Positions 42,401 to 57,400 of a DNA stretch of 64,000 nt are shown in pieces (position 1 is the stretch's first letter; the number at the start of each line of letters is the position of its first letter). The DNA comes from Bolinopsis microptera (lineage: Eukaryota > Ctenophora > Tentaculata > Lobata > Bolinopsidae): contig NC_087077.1 of assembly GCF_026151205.1 (NCBI RefSeq), positions 10,531,983 through 10,595,982 on the forward strand, in the 5' to 3' direction. Below the pieces are notes generated by a model. It saw only the letters and a list, made by a program, of their open reading frames with translations, had not been told where the DNA came from and did not search any database. Position numbers and translations under genes: made by a program.

Positions 42401-45400
42401 TTGCTTGAAACTCGTACAAACCAGGGAGTTTTTACTTTGTTTCATCATCCGAAGCCTAATTAGGTTTTGAACTATGAAGTGCAGTAAAAAGGCAACAGCT
42501 TGAAAAAGTTTTACAACAAAAAAATGTATTTTGCTTAACACATCTCAAACGCAAGGAAATGTTTTTAAAACAAGGTATAAATATATATTTTTCCTCAATC
42601 TGGAAAGTTTATCTGATCATTGCATTTACGGTCATAGACTACTTCAGGTTATTGATTTAAATCTTTATTTAAATCAGTACCTCACAGTAGTAGAACAGTT
42701 GTTGAGAGTGGGCTCCTTGTTCCTATGGGAATATCGGACTCTCTCTGAGCAACTGATTGATATTTCATGCCCCCGGGTGAGAGCCAGTGCTCCCCATCGG
42801 GGCATGTAATATCAATTCTGCTTTCCTGCCAAATTTGGCTCGAAAGTGTGATAATAATACATATTTAATGATTTTGATGTTCAGAATTTAAAGACCGTCC
42901 GCGATCAATTTCAACTTCAAGCCACACCTTTTCGTAATACGTCAATTTTCGAGGATTAATACGTATTCGTATTCCAATACGTAATCCCTCCTAATACGTA
43001 TTTAACAACCTTGGTTTCCTTTCCACCAAACTCTGCGTTAAATCGGGATTTCACTGTACAGTGCAGTGTACATGACAGAAAAGTTGACTTGTGAGATCTA
43101 AGTAAATGTGATGGTTTCGTCCAATCAGAAGAACGCTGTTAAATTACTAGTTATCACATCTTCTAAGTTTATGAGAGAGAGTCTGACTTTATTTGGCAGC
43201 CAGACAGCCAGATCTAGATGTGACCGGTTAAGTTAGATCGGCCGTCGGCGTATCATGGAAATGGTTACACGATTGAAAGTCAGTTTAATACAGAACGGAG
43301 CTAGATAAGATGATATTAATGTGCTGAATATAACTGATTCCTAATTTCCGCGAATCAGCAGGTTTCTAGTGTAAGGTTAGAGAACATAACATAACATCGA
43401 GAGAACAGCAACTTTTATATTTGTTTTCAAGAAATTTGCTTTGTTTTGTGACCATCAAGATTTAGTGAGTTATAGTTTCCTATGATGTTTTTAACAGCAT
43501 TGGTTTGAAAATTATGGGTGGTGTTATGTGAATCATAAGAAAACGATCTGGAAGACTCTGTAATATAACATGAAATGTTTAAATAGTTTCCGTCTGAAAG
43601 ATGAAATGAGCTTTAACATCTGAAAAATAATATCAAATATGAGATATTAAATTCTATCTATGGTTCACAAGAACCTTTTGCCCCAGGAGCCTTGTGACTT
43701 GTCTGAACCTGAACTTACAGTTTACACGCACAGTGCACACTCTATCCTAGCCCACAAGGTATACGGTTGTTCAAGGTTCTGGGGCGCAATGTCCTGGGGC
43801 AGGAGTGAGTCCAGGACGACGGGGCCTCGACATTAATCAACGGAGATGTACATTTTACATATTTAAGACATTCAAGCGAGACTTAGTATGGAAATATCAA
43901 GATTATGCACTAATTCCATATCTGTTTAGAGTTTATAGACAAATATTAGTATGAAAATGTCAAAATTATGCACCTTTATATTATCATCAAAAGCTAGGTG
44001 GAAATTAAATTAACCAGGATCAGGAGGGGGGGGGGGGGGGTGATTGTGAGCGGGATACGAACAGCTAAATATTTTCATTTTGTATTTTATCAGTCTGAAC
44101 CGTCCTGTTTTATCTTATGTGATACCCGTCTGCCTGACATGGACATGGGGGACATGGGCGTCAACTCCAACGTTTCACCAGTATTCGGCATTAGTTTAGG
44201 TCTCACTGAAAGATTGAATATTATAATTATTAATCATTTAAACTTTCTAGCATAAGTAAATCTAGAGTAATATTTTAATTTTGAAAAGTTTTCCAAATTT
44301 AACTTTTAGAATGTCAGTATCTGGATATTTTACCTTTGCTGTTGCAATGACCGCAAAAAACCAATACTTTTATCTTTGACACGATGAAACTCCTGAAGCT
44401 GGGAACCGTGCAGTAATAAATGTAGAAGTTACTGATGGTGTTGATGAAAAATAAGGACGAAGCTGCCCTGTAGTACTGATCATGAAATATTCTTGAGTAC
44501 ACGGAGTCATTATAATCTATAAAGGACTCAGCAAAGCGGTATACCCCATACGGGACCACTGAAACGCAGTAAGTAACAGCAACAAGAATAGTGGTGGTAA
44601 TACCTCTCCACCTCATAGCCCCTCCTGCTCTCACTGAAGATGCTCTGGCTCTAAGCAAGTGTCTCACCATGGGCATGGAAGCAGCGATTACAAGGATTGG
44701 AGGTGCGAAAAGGAAGACAGTGATGAAGCACATGAGGAGCCATTGTCTGTCAATAGTTGTCAAGTAGCAGGTGTATATCCGATAGTCAAAGGTTTTTGTG
44801 CCCTTTTTTACTATGATGTAGTTGAGGGGAACGGTTATAGAGCTGAGCCAAATAATTGCACAGATTTTGTGGGCTTTTGATATAGTCAGGCTTCTAGCTC
44901 TGGTGGGATAGCTGAGGATTATAAGTTTGCTGATGATCAAGACGCAGATAAGTAGCATCCCTGAAACGCTAAGACACTGAGAAATATCCGGCAGAACCTT
45001 GCAGAGGATCTCTCCAAAGACCCACTCCTCAGCAAAAAGTGATATCAACCGGGGAAGTGCTGATATAATCGTTATTAATAAGTCACACACTGCGATGTGC
45101 TGAATGATGACTATAATGAAGTTGTGTAGTCTGAAGGTACGGAGGTCTGTGGTGGCGACCAGGATGGCTGTGTCTCCGATAGCTGATGACAGGATCACGA
45201 ACACGTGGTATGCTATCCAGCCGTATCGTATTCTGTTGTCCTGTATACCAAACAGCGTCTTGTCAGAGTAGTTGTTGGGGATCATTTCAGTGGGAATCTG
45301 AGAGGGAAGCATTAAAGTTGAAAAAGTTGCTATCGAATAAATTCAACTTCAACGCAACCTAAATGCATGCATGGTTCTTGTCAAAAGAATACGTCTTGTC

Positions 45401-48400
45401 AAAACAAATTATGCATGAAATTTCTTTGATGTTAAAGAACGACCCACATGACATAATCCTTGCCACAACTCCATTGCATATAAAAATGTTCTCAAAAGAC
45501 CTCCTTCAGATATTTATGACAGCTCACTTAATCCAGAGTGGCAAATCAGATCGTGCTCCTAAATGAAATCATGATCCTCAAGTTAGCGACAAAGCTGCAA
45601 ACTCGATCTGTCAAAAAGGTCGTTACTACCATACTGGACGCTGGTGACATTTTCGACAAATTTCCTTGAAATAGAAATGGCTTAGGAAAAATTGTTAAAC
45701 AAATATCTCATGCTGTAGTCAGATAGAGCGCTCTAAGAGCAGTTTAAACGAAACAAGTAGACAGGGTAGAATAAGCAGTAATAATAATTGATCCGCGGTA
45801 CGCGTATTCTATTTCTTTATTTTACTGAACGGAGGCTAATTCTATGAAGGTTGAATCTTTTGTTAATATAATAGATTATAGGAGTTTACTATTTTCGTTG
45901 AGACGAGATTATACACATAACTAGTGTAACCCGGCCTACGGCCGGGATTTCACTGCCGCAGTTAAAAAGGGTAGGAGTAATTACCCGCTGAGTCAAAACC
46001 CGCATTAGGTGACCCAATAGTTTCTTAAACAATAATCTCATAATCAGTTATTTCTTGTGGATAATTAAGTCATTATTAGCCATGAGGCACCACACTCCAT
46101 GATCATAAGGTCTGAACACCGAGTATTACACCTTATCACTCCCGTCTTGAACCGCTTTCTATTTTTATTTAAATCGTTATAGAAATTAACCCTTGTTAAC
46201 TCCGCACCACACCCGCATATTATATTTGAAAACACGCATAACGCTGTCTTATGAAAGTATGAAATCTCCCTACAGTTGAAACAAAGCGGCCGCAAGAGAG
46301 AGCTCTGATATTACGTGGGGCTAAACTAATTACGGTACATGTTATCCTCCTCGTTCTCTCTCCCATCCATTTATGTCACATTTCTGGAACAAAATCATCA
46401 ATTAAACCACTTACCACCGGCCGATTTTTTAAACAATTTGCTTATGGGCTTCGTCAGAGTTTTGTCGACACTATACCGAAAAAACCAGTCCCGTAACTTT
46501 TACCGTCTTTTTTGTATAACCGTTCGGAAATTTCAAACATACACACACACACACACACACACGGATTTCTTGGTTTTATTAAGGTTGAAGGTTGATGTTG
46601 GAATCCAACGTTGTATAATTACAATACTGTATACCCTGCCTCAATAATGCTTATTACCAGCTCAACAAACACCAGCCATTCGAATTGTAAAAGTTGCTAG
46701 AAGGGTAATTCTTAACTTAACATCTTGAATCGTCAGGAGACTTGGTGTAATATATTAACCTTACGAGGGTAGGTCAATTACCAATTCTATATGATTAATC
46801 AAAATGTAAATTGTATTTTTAAAATTTTAAAACTACGAATTAATACAATAAAAGCAGAAGTTCTATGTTGAATGTTTATATTGATAATTATAATATGGCC
46901 ATTGTTCATGTTTTATTTTTCAGCCTATGTTGTGATCATTACGAACAATATTACTTTTAAACTTCGCGTACTCAGATTTATCATAATATAATATAATTAA
47001 TCAATTATAAAATTAATCATAACGCTGACTTTGAAAAAGTTTGTTAAGATCCTCCCGTTCATTATCATAAAAACTGTCGCAGAAAAAGAGAAAAAAGATA
47101 AATTTTAAAACCAGTTATAAGCAGTAATACGAGTCGCACAAAGTGTTCCGAGCAAAACATTTCGCATAAATTCCGTCAGTTAATATAATGTAATTCGAAT
47201 ATTTCTTCTCGACTGAGATAACAAGTTTTTAAAAGTTTTAAACCTTAATTTGAACCAAGAATTTGTAAAATTAAAGGAACAATGTTTCCAAATCTCAAAG
47301 GCAAACAACTTGCAAAAATCGAACCGCAGAGGAATAAAAAACTTATCGATTCCATAAGCAAGTTATTTATATCACATTAAGAGATTCCAAAAAATACACA
47401 CAGTGGAGTTAAGAAGCGGTATTTTTCTTTGACGCTAAGTGGGTCGGAATTAATAATGTGGTCTTGATCTTCTATCTAGTGAGTCAGAGTGGTAATATTA
47501 TATAGTGCCCTGTTGCAGTATAATGATCTGATACCAGCCCTCTTCAACATTGGGTTTGTGGAAACTACAGCCAATCTTTACTGTGTATTGCCTCGTGTGA
47601 AATGATATGGTACAGATAAACGAAGATTTTATTCTGCAATTGATGGAGTGGTTTCCTAGGAAACGATAAATTATTCAATGATTTTGTTGGTAGAGGAACA
47701 CGTGGTATTAAGAGGTGGCACCTATGTTGTTAAGATAGTTTGTTGACCTGTATCTCTACTCTACCACGCTTAGTTGGCGGGAGATTTGAAGCTGTCAATA
47801 CAGCAGTTAGATACTAGTTAGAAAAGTTACAACACTACTACGACACTCACAATTATTGAGTTTATAGTAAAGATCTTAAATATAAGTTCTAGTCAATGTG
47901 ATGGCTACCAGGCTGATCTTTAGTACGTCAAAAATAATAATCAAACGTTATGTATAATAATCATAAAATATTTATGTATATTTAAGAACTATATAGCCCA
48001 AATACTAAGATTCTAATTTTATTAAATACTTTTCAAATTTTACAGAGTACAGCAATAGATGAATATAAAATAGAATCGTTCAAAATATCGCCCCCATCTG
48101 TAAAATATGATGGGCACCCAAACACGGTAAACACATAGTGAACTATGTCCGCAGTAACTTGGACCCATTACATCGAATTAATCTAAATCCAAAAATTTAT
48201 GAAAAACTATTTAATAACAAACAAATCCATGGTGAATAACTGTGGATATATAGTCAAAATTGGTATTTCAATACGTCAAATTCCAGATACATTAGATACA
48301 GGTCTGATATGGTCATTAATGTGTGAGGTGTGCGGGTGAAGTGTGATATGATGTTGAAAGTATAGGAAGGTAGATAAAAAAATTAATAAAACAAAAATAA

Positions 48401-51400
48401 TAATAATATGGGGAGCAAAGAGACTAGGCTAGGCTGTTGTTTCACTATCCAATAAACACTTCCATAGATGCTTAGTGACCTCAGCTTTGAAAACACTTGT
48501 AGACACAATCTGTCTTACCTGTAAAGGGAGTCCATTCCACAGTATATGAGTTCTGTAGAAAAATGATTTTGCCAGTGGGCTATTTGAGGTACATAAGGTG
48601 TGTGAATTCTGACTTAGCTTAGGTAAAATTGATGACACAATAGACAGACTGTCGAGGTGGCAACGTCTTAGTCGAGAGGTGCCCTGATATAAAGTGAGAT
48701 AGTGAGGCAGCCATACAGGAATTAAATTGTTCAGAACTTTGTGGAAAAAAAATAAGATCATTCAAGTCAAACTTTTGAGACAAAGGGAGAATGTCGACAA
48801 GCTTGCACTTTTTGACATATTGCTCAGGTGGATAACTGCGGCCCTCTTCAGACAGAATCCATTTAATAGCTCTCTTTTGGAGACTTTCTAATTTATCCCT
48901 AAGTGATTTATTACAAGGGCGCCAGATTATGGAACAATTTTCGAATTGGCTACGAACCAGGGAGAGGTAAAGCGCCAGGCGACGCTTCTGATCAATGACA
49001 ATATGGCCATCTCTTCTGACCATACCAAGTTGTTGGCAGGCCTTAGTATAAATTCTGTCGCACTGACTATTCCAACTGAGCTTAGGAGTAACATCGACTC
49101 CAAGATCTTTTTCTAACTCTACATACACAAGAGGAGAGTCATCAAGATTATATGCGAATGGAGGAGATAAAGATGGTTTTCCTGAAACAATAAGCACTTT
49201 ACATTTTGCTGGATGGAATCGCATTTTGTTTCTAAGTGCCCAGTCAGAGAGATAGTCTATATCCATTTGTAAATTGGTATTATCAGAAGATGAATGTATT
49301 TTACGCCAGATTTTTGTATCATCGGCATACAAAACAATATCAGTATTATCCGAAAGGCCAAGAGGAATATCATTGATAAACAATACAAAAAGTAAGGGAC
49401 CAAGAATAGAGCCCTGGGGGACACCAGAATTAACTGAGAGGGTAGATGACATCTCATTACCAATAACCACTCTTTGGTAACGGCCTTGAAGGTAATTGGT
49501 AAGAAATTTGAGAAGTGTACCATCAATGTTATATAAGGTCTTTAGCTTATGAAGAAGGATATCATGATTTACAGAATCAAATGCCTTAGCAAAATCAAAA
49601 TACACAACATGATTGATAATGTTTGAAAATGTAAGACTGACAAATATAAAACAACGGTAAATATAACCTCTACTCCGCAAAGAAAGAGAGCTGGAGAGAG
49701 TTTATCTGTAGATAAATCTAGACATCCCTGGATATTTTATAAAGATTGTGGTTATTCTGCTGGCAAGGGTCGGATAAATATAAACTGGTTACCGGTGATA
49801 TGAACCTACTAACTACTTAAGACTCAGTTCGTGGATGAAAAAAATAATGATTTTATTTAAATTTGTACTTAAGTCATTCTTAAGTGCACCATAAACTGTT
49901 CGTGGAAGACACCCAGGCCTTTTATGAAGGTATGTTAAGATCTATTTAAGTATCAAAGAACGTCTCTGCTCAAGGTGACAAACTTTTTTGTTGCCCATAA
50001 TTTGACCTCGTTGCTATCGTATTAAAGGTTTAATTTTGTTATTACTATTAACTGCAACGTCAGAGAGCCGGAAGGTGTTGTAGATAAAGATTATTGGACA
50101 GATCCAGGGTTCATATAAAGATTATACCAAATTTGATCTGCGAGGCTGTCCAGTATCCAGTTGTCAAAATCCAGTTTTTGTAGTGATTTAGCTGCTGTTT
50201 GGTGGAACTGTCAACTAAATGGGAGCTTTTAAAAGGTTTATGATTAAAAAGGGGAGGGCGAACAATATTGACAGAAATGAGAATTTTAGCCGTAGTTCAT
50301 CTCATCTTCTCTGTGGTATGGCCCGGTGGCCTGTTTAGAAAGTATAATAGAATTATAGACTATGGATAGCATAACTTGCAAGCAGATAAAGCATAGTTAA
50401 GTTAGGTATGTAGGTAAGATATGTCATATGGAGGTCACGTCCCTTGGGGTTATATATATATTATTTAGTATTGATATAATATTATAGTATATAGTATTGA
50501 TATATTATAGTATATATAATATGTATATAATATAATATATATATATATGGGCAATTTCATGAAACATGAACAAGGAGGGAAAAAAATAAATTTCAGTTAT
50601 GGCACTAGCTTTGATTGGAGTCTGAAAGAGAAGATTATAAACTGTTAGACACAAAAAACCGCTTATAAATATCTCACTTCGTTTCTGTGTTATCGCGTTT
50701 TCAAAATACCCATAAATTGTCATGTTTTACAGGCTAAAACTCTATAATAAAAGCTGTTTACTAAAAAGAGATTGTTGTAATATTCATTAATTCTTGATCT
50801 GTAAAGGTGCATACCACTTCACTGAAGCTGTATGCAAAATTTGGGACTCAAAATTTAAGCAGATTCGGAGCAATGCTATTCTACTTTCTCCTGTTTTTAG
50901 TGTAAATTACTATACATAAAAAACAAAAAAGTTTTCTGCTGGCCACATTTCATGTTATTTCTTGCTGAAATCTTGCTAAAACAAGCTTACTCTGATGTCA
51001 AGACATAATGTACTTGTTTATTTAGATCCATAGATCATATCAGATCATGTCAATACCAGCGTCAAGTAAGTTACATGTCAAGTAATTTACGTGTCAAGTA
51101 ATTTACACATATGCTTTTTATTCAGTAATAGTAGTGAAACACAACAAGTAACGATTGTCAAACAGAATAAAAGTTATTTAAAAGTGATAATAGATTGGTT
51201 CTGGTCAGAATTTCATTAAAGAAATCTATAACAAGAATTGCGCCCGTTTGTTCGGCTGTCGGCGGACGCTAGATTTCCATCCACTTGCACCAATGCTTCA
51301 AATTTAATCATGCCTTGGCCTTCAATTAATTGTTCGTTTTGTGTGTCACGTGAATTGGCTTAATCGACAAGCTGAATTGTGAATAGTTACATTAAACCAA

Positions 51401-54400
51401 AATAAAAGTTGATCGTTGTAGTTGTACCTCAGCTCAGAAGGTCAGTCAATGCAATTAGAGTGGGCCGGACCAGCTTAATGTAATTGTTGATTAGCTCAAG
51501 TTTGGAGGTGCCGCGAGTTTAGTTGTCTGTGGATGTTAAAGGAATAAAATACTTGTGCCGCTAAAGCTCCCCGCACGAAGAATGTTCTCGTGAAGGTGTA
51601 GAATGAGCTGACACCGTAGTCAGAGTGCTTGTAAACGAACGTCAGTCGATTGAATAATAACCAAATGTGTACATTATGACAAAAATAATATTGCACATTA
51701 ACCAAACTCCTCGAGGTAAAATCTATTGTAGGCAATAGTACTTGGTTTCCAAAGTAACACAATACCATACAAAACATATCAAAACATTCCAAGAAAAACC
51801 CTGTAACAGCAACATTTACCTCATCAAAACAAATATCATATTTTATTATATTATCCGGTGCCAAGTCGGTGGAACATCCCAGTAGAAATAAAATGATTAA
51901 CAACTTGTACTTCATCAATTAAGATTAAAGGTTCGTAAATTGCAATTGAAAAGAATGGAAACGTAACTTTAAGTGTAATTAGCAGAAAGACTGAATTTTG
52001 TCGCGCGATCATTTATCTACATTAACGTGACGTCACGCGAGGCAGAATCCTAAGTAGACCCCTCGTCTGTAGGAAGCACAATGCATCAGTGATTAATTTT
52101 TGTGCGCGCGCGCAGCTTTTCCGTTGACATGGTTACTAACGAAAGGACGGACGACATATTCATACCTACCTACCGCAATCTCCAAAATCCACGTTTTTCT
52201 GCAAAAACCTCCATTCGTAACCTTCCACTTTATATTTTTTCAAAATGGTGGATGGAAAAAATGGTTTAAAATGGTTGAAAATTGACTTTTCGAAAATATA
52301 ATATAAATAATACTTTACTTTACAGAAAATCCAGTGGCCTGCTTGAACACAAATTTTTGAGCTGGGAAACATTCGTACATTTACGCCCACCTACCTAGCC
52401 TACTCTGTATAACTGGGCTAACTGTGGACCCAATCAGTGGATCAATCAACCAATTAAGGGGGCCGGGGGGTCTTCATCAAAATTCCCTCGAAATTGACTT
52501 TTTAGTTGTTTCTGATAGAAGGGAGTGATATCTATCAGATGCTTTTGGTCCCATGGAAAAATATTATTCCTAGCCGAAATTATTGTCGGTCAAAGATCGG
52601 CACTTATGTGTAATTGTATTGCGCGAGCGATTTTCAATCACGTGTCCTGAAAATCGAGTCTAAAAATCTATCTTCTCCTACATGTTTTGAGCAATCACCT
52701 TGAAACTTTCAGGATATGTTCTCGAGATAATTTAAAAGAGATGAGCCAAACAGAATTTTGAGATAGGCCTTTAAACATATTTTATTCGATTTTGAAAATC
52801 TTGAACCTCGTTTTTTGACGATTTTTTGAGGTCCAAGATTTTCAAAAATTGAAAATCGCTCGCGCAATACAATTACACATAAGCGCTGACATTTGACCGA
52901 TAATAATTTCGTCTAGGAACAATATTTTTCCATGGGACCAAAAGCATCTGATAGATATCACTCCCCTCTATTAGAAACAACTATAAAGTCAATTTCGAGA
53001 AAATTTTTTATGAAGGCCCCCCGGCCTCCTTAATTGGCTAATGATAAACTGTTATATCATTATTAATCATATATTACATAGTTCATACACTTAGCAAACG
53101 AATTAAAGACAAAGGGGCAGCTTTAAACAGTTAAAATCAAAGGATTGTGTAACAGTGTAAACTACTTGACACAAAAGAGTAACTTACTTTAGAAGGAACA
53201 AAGGCTTCTACAGAACACAGCTATTAACCATTTACCAAAACAAACCCTTTCCAGTACAGGCAAGACATTTGCCAGTGTGCATGAAAAATATTTAAATGTT
53301 TACTCTCACACCTGGGCACGAAATGAGATTTCAATACACGTTGGTCAGGAATGTCAATTTGTGCCCTGTAATTTACTTTACATTTTCAAACGAGCCTCAC
53401 TCAAAAGCCATAGCAGTTGGAGTAAAAATCTTAATATAGCTGTGTGTGGAGTACATAAGAGATGTTTCATGCAATTTATCATGATTCTGTTATGTTTGTG
53501 TAATGCTTGAGAGCCAGAATAAGGCCAAATTTTTGTGCAAAGTGTAATTTACTTTACGTGAAATCGCCCATATAATATATATATAATAGTATTATATATA
53601 TATATTATATAGTATTGAAATCGAAATAAATTAGGTATAATCATCAAACTTTAATACTTCCAACATCAATACGGTCTATACCGTAGTGGTAAATAATTTG
53701 AGCAAACGATCAAAAGTCGATGGACCTATGCGCCTGAATTTTGGTACTCTGTACCCATTATATAATAATTATAAACGGACCCAACATTAATAAGTACTTG
53801 CATCCTTATAATATATACAGGTATATAAGAGGCCAGGTAATATGAGTTATATTACCTGGCCTCTTATATTACCCCTTATATTACAAGTGATCGCGATTCT
53901 TATTATAGGTAATCACATATATAAGAAATATTGCGTGATAGCCTCCTCCTTCTGACTATATCATATAGAAATATAGGACACAATCATCATGCTTACTGGA
54001 TCACTCTTCTAAAGGAACGGGGGTTTTCATTAAATTAAATAAGGTATTAGTAACTAATATAAATTTAATAAGGTATTAGTAACAAATATATGCAATCTCA
54101 TAAGTCATACCATAAACTAAAAAGAGACAGCTTGAGAAAAGAAGATATTTCAAGATAAGTGTCTTATTTCATAACTACAAAGCCCGTTGTCACAAGGAGA
54201 AAGCTAATAGTTATAGTATTCTTTGCTTATACAAAAAATATTCTTCCTTATATCAATAATAGGCAGTTAATATTAAAAGCAATTTAAAGCATCGATTGCA
54301 AAATTGCGAAAATGGCGTGAACTTCGTTCAGAAATAATTTCCACAGAACAGCAAAAGCAGAAATGAATAGTATAATACAGTTAATATTATTAAGTCAAAA

Positions 54401-57400
54401 CAATGATGAACTTAGTGTCCACGATTCCTATTTTATCTCCAAGTCTGTTTATTTTCTGGTAAAAATGTCTCTTCAATAATAATGTCCATTTTCTGTAATA
54501 TATTATGTAGAAAAAATTACGCCAACAATGTCTCATTAAGGTCCAGTAACTAGAGAATGGCTCCGTGAATAAAATTGTAATTTTTGTTTATTCATAGGAC
54601 AATGAAATTCGTGGATGCGTTGACTTATTTTAAATTTTTAAGACTCTGCAGCCACACTGCACACAATCAAGCAAGGGTGGTAATATTAATACTTAACTCT
54701 GTTGCATTTCAGGAGAAAACAGATGCGGGTTGGTTCCAGTTTAATTGCGTACTAACTGTGCAAGGGTTTAGTTTCGAGAGCACGTGTACCAGCAAGAAAG
54801 GAGCAAGAAATAAGGTACAAACTAAAAACATGGATAAGACTCTTGTAAATAATTCGTCCTGTTACTAAATATGTAAATATAGACGCACTTATAGGTCTTG
54901 TCACTATATCATAGTGCAACTATTAAATACTAATAAATACTAATAAATAGTGCGGCTACCTTTACCATCGATAATATTATTTTCCGATAGAATTAGCTAA
55001 TTTATATATTTAATTTATTTTATTGATGTATTAAACTATCAGGCTGTAGATTTAGCTCATGCAGAGTTCACTGTTCACCCTCCCCCAGTGGTGAACGAGA
55101 AAAAGAGGAAATTACCTAATAATAAACGTTCTGGTAAGCGATTTTTATTATTTTTTAACTCAGTGATAGTTATTTGATTGATTATTTTAAATTATAAATT
55201 GATTAATGTCCATGTACTGTATGATTGATAGTTATTGTTAGATTAATAACGATAGTCAGAAAATAACATGGGAGGATGAGGAAACGCTTCCAATCCCACA
55301 AAACGAAACGAAACACAGTATTTACTACCCCGCTCCTATGCGGCATAGATATATTTAACTTATCTAACATAACTCTCCTTCAGACATAAGTTAGACTGCT
55401 AATCGGTATAATTTAGTTACAGTTTTTTATCCTTGTCTAAATCATAACTTGGTAAAATGTCAGTGGACTCGAGGGTTGTTAAGATGTAGGAGTTCTTATG
55501 AACTTTTCAGTTAAAGCATTTAATAAGCCCCTTGCTGGCTTGGTGAGTCACCTCTCCAACAGAAATAAGTATAACTTTAATAATGTAAATTTAAACGAAC
55601 CATTTAAATGTGGCAAGGAACTTCGGGACAAGTTTACGTTTGGTTGCAAGTTATATTTCTACTTCTAAAATAAAATTACGTTAGTAGAGCCCTACAGCAC
55701 ATGATTTAATAAACTACGGTAAGTTACTTTAAAATGGAATATTTAGACGCTCCCCATATTTAAAGTCTAGCGCAATCGCATAAAACATTAACCGAAATAG
55801 CTGCTCTGATAATGTACACCACCACTAATTTTGCTACATTAACGCACTAACTCAGAGTGGCAACAGTCGAGGCTTTGCTAGTGGGCTAGCCACCCCAAAC
55901 AGCATTAACTAGAACTTTCTAATCTTTACCCAATTGCACGTGGGCGAACATACATAAATACGGAAAACGGCATACTCTAGTAGCAGGGAGGAATTGAGTG
56001 TGCACTTCGATGTACAGAGTTTTTTGCTGCTGAATCGGGTTAAATAGGCCATTGGTAACTCAAATCACCGAGGGGCAAATATTGTCTCGCTAGTCCCAAC
56101 CCTGTGGAGCCACGCCCATATTTCATATTAGGCGCTTATTTGGGAAATTCCTATCTCAGCTTCTGAAGTGCTTAGAGACTTGAAGTTGGGCTTAAAATGA
56201 CCGCAATACACATGTTTATATTAGCACTATGAAGGTATTAAAGCTCTCAGGGACTTACTTTTTGAGAAAAATGAAAAAAACTAATTTTCACTGGGGCGCG
56301 ATGAGGATGACATGCTTTAAGCTACTAAAATTCATAAAGTTGAGTACATAATATTGTGAAAAGAAACCAATGTGCTGATTTAATCTGCCAGAAGAGCAAC
56401 AACATTAACAAAAGCTTACAAATGAAAATAACTGATTAACTGAAACACACACATCTTTTAGGAACTTTTACAAAGAGACATTATCTGCCCATATAACTCA
56501 AAATAAGTTCAATCTCCTATTCCACATTATTGATTGGGTTTTTGCACATTTCACCACATTTGCAATAATTAGAGCATGCATATTGTTTCTGTCTGCATGG
56601 GCAGGTGATCCTGACACAGGATTTACATTTACATGGTTCAGGTATATCAATTGGTCTTTGTGGAGGCACAAACCAAGTGGGAGATAAGTTGATGTCGTAT
56701 CCGTATTCTGTAACATCAAGGATTTTAGATGCATCCCCTGTTGCAGCTTCGAGCCACAACCTTGCTTGGAAGTATGCCCTTCGAATATGCTGCCTTATTT
56801 CATTAGACGAGCATGGAAGATCCACAAACCTTACGTTTCTTGTTTGCTGCCGCATTCTTAGTCTAAGTTCGTCAAAAGTTGCACAGTTCATGAATGCCTT
56901 GTTAGCTACAACTTTCACTAAAAATTGTTCTGCCTTTTCAAACATGTCCTCGTCAAGTACATCCAATCCAAAATCCGTAATGAAATGGCTGTACTGCTTA
57001 AGAGCTTTCAACAAAGCCAACTTTGTGCCAACTTTTGAGACAGTGTCACAACCTGTCAATGCGTGTCCTGCTGGCAGGCTTCTCACTAGACTAGAATCGA
57101 CTTTGCTCAGTAGCAAGTGTAAAGGATGTAATTCTTTTTGCTGTATTGTCTTTACTTTAAAATCACCCTTTCTGAGCAAGTAAAGATTAAGACCATGCCA
57201 TGCACTTTGGAGATAGTAAAGAAGGTTTACGAAAATGTCTGTGTCAGGTGACACAACAGAGACACAGCAACTTTCTGTTGACAAAGCATGAATCTTACTG
57301 ATCGAAAACATAATACGATCATCAGCCTCTTCGTGAGATGCCCTAAATTCTATCGCTTCATTTATAACACCATCTGAAATCACTGTGCATTTATCTGGGT

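Larger units (their letters stand above)
38845..43070. mobile_element. Outer inverted repeat pair, pogo-like terminus
   Basis: Near 38852-38960 and, inverted, 42940-43065 both ends carry CCCCGATTT or CCCGATTT, GGTTTCCTT, then AAGGTTGTTAAATACGT followed by clusters of AATACGTATT and relatives. The right terminus (reading inward ACAGTGAAATCCCGATTTAA) resembles pogo/Tc1-type ends. The arms are diverged, so this is an old element that later received the elements at 39174 and 39348. Confidence 0.45.
50548..53570. mobile_element. 3.0-kb TIR element in AT microsatellite context
   Basis: The left end GGGCAATTTCATGAAA (50549) and right end (complement GGGCGATTTCACGTAAA, to 53569) form an 17-bp imperfect inverted repeat, flanked on both sides by long TATATA tracts. 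Inside are a foldback MITE (52450-53037) and a possible signal-peptide exon (51820-51915). No recognisable transposase. The short, imperfect TIR makes this a tentative call. Confidence 0.4.

Noticed and set aside
42065-42463. 132-residue ORF as a gene
   Set aside because: No recognisable domain, overlapping ORFs on the other strand, and it lies inside a non-autonomous TIR element.
56605-57183. 192-residue plus-strand ORF
   Set aside because: It lies antisense to the conserved nuclease and CXC part of the transposon gene, with no domain of its own.
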